A stretch of DNA of 5,826 bases, from the NCBI GenBank assembly GCA_003164255.1, contig PLST01000059.1, positions 1 to 5,826 of the forward strand, in the 5' to 3' direction. This document shows positions 5,758 through 5,826 of this stretch, piece after piece. Position numbers and translations under genes: made by a program. The notes beneath the pieces are model-generated. The model saw only the letters and a program-made list of their open reading frames with translations, was not told where the DNA came from and ran no database searches. Within the stretch, counting starts at the first letter, position 1. Every line of letters begins with the position of its first letter. The stretch is from Acidobacteriaceae bacterium (lineage in GTDB: Bacteria; Acidobacteriota; Terriglobia; Terriglobales; Acidobacteriaceae).

Positions 5758-5826
5758 CAGGGAACAGGGAACGAGGGAACAAGGGAACGAGAGAGCAGGG
5801 AGCAGGGAACAGGGAACAGGGAACGG
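5758..5826. repeat. Degenerate CAGGGAA tandem repeat (7-8 bp units), running off the window
   Basis: Starting 3 bases after the mtgA stop there are nine consecutive units. CAGGGAA occurs at 5758, 5765, 5803, 5810 and 5817; longer or altered variants lie at 5772, 5780, 5788 and 5796 (CGAGGGAA, CAAGGGAA, CGAGAGAG, CAGGGAG). The top strand carries eight GGG tracts, most separated by 4-5 bases, so G-quadruplex formation is possible. There are no spacers of unique sequence, so it is not a CRISPR array. The full length is unknown because the window ends inside it. Confidence 0.85.

Noticed and set aside
5758..5826. CRISPR array
   Set aside because: The units are 7-8 bp in direct tandem with no unique spacers, and no cas genes are present.

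Overview
This 5.8 kb window is GC-rich and gene-dense, and every recognisable gene reads on the + strand. It looks like chromosomal DNA of a Gram-negative-type soil bacterium. My best guess is Acidobacteriota (Terriglobia/Koribacter-like). The reasons are the overall gene style, the small secreted beta-rich protein, the dispersed palindromes with long loops, and a CAGGGAA-type tandem repeat. This is an impression from recall, not a database match.

Layout: (1) Bases 1-225 hold the 3' end of hypC, a [NiFe]-hydrogenase maturation chaperone; its start lies outside the window. (2) Bases 226-438 are non-coding and hold two different palindromic elements side by side. (3) Bases 439-2201 hold a tightly spaced pair, a PfkB-family 2-keto-3-deoxygluconate kinase (kdgK) and a KDPG/KHG aldolase (eda). 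Together they turn KDG into KDPG and then into pyruvate plus glyceraldehyde-3-phosphate, the lower half of the Entner-Doudoroff/uronate route. (4) After a 130-base gap, bases 2332-4917 hold a small secreted protein of unknown function, hypD and hypE. These overlap by 4 and 8 bases and look like one translationally coupled unit. (5) Bases 4978-5754 hold a monofunctional peptidoglycan glycosyltransferase (mtgA, GT51), possibly expressed from a leaderless transcript. (6) From 5758 to the window edge there is a degenerate 7-8 bp G-rich tandem repeat.

HypC, HypD and HypE cooperate in building the Fe(CN)2CO group of [NiFe]-hydrogenases. HypE makes the cyanide ligand on its C-terminal cysteine, and the HypC-HypD complex holds the iron. 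The cell therefore very probably makes a [NiFe]-hydrogenase encoded elsewhere. The unusual point is the order: hypC is separated from hypD by about 2.5 kb carrying sugar-acid catabolism genes, palindromic repeats and a secreted-protein gene. I found no CRISPR array, tRNA, rRNA, transposase or phage gene. I do not claim a wholly new system. The best leads are the split hyp cluster, the secreted protein coupled to hypD, and the repeat elements.
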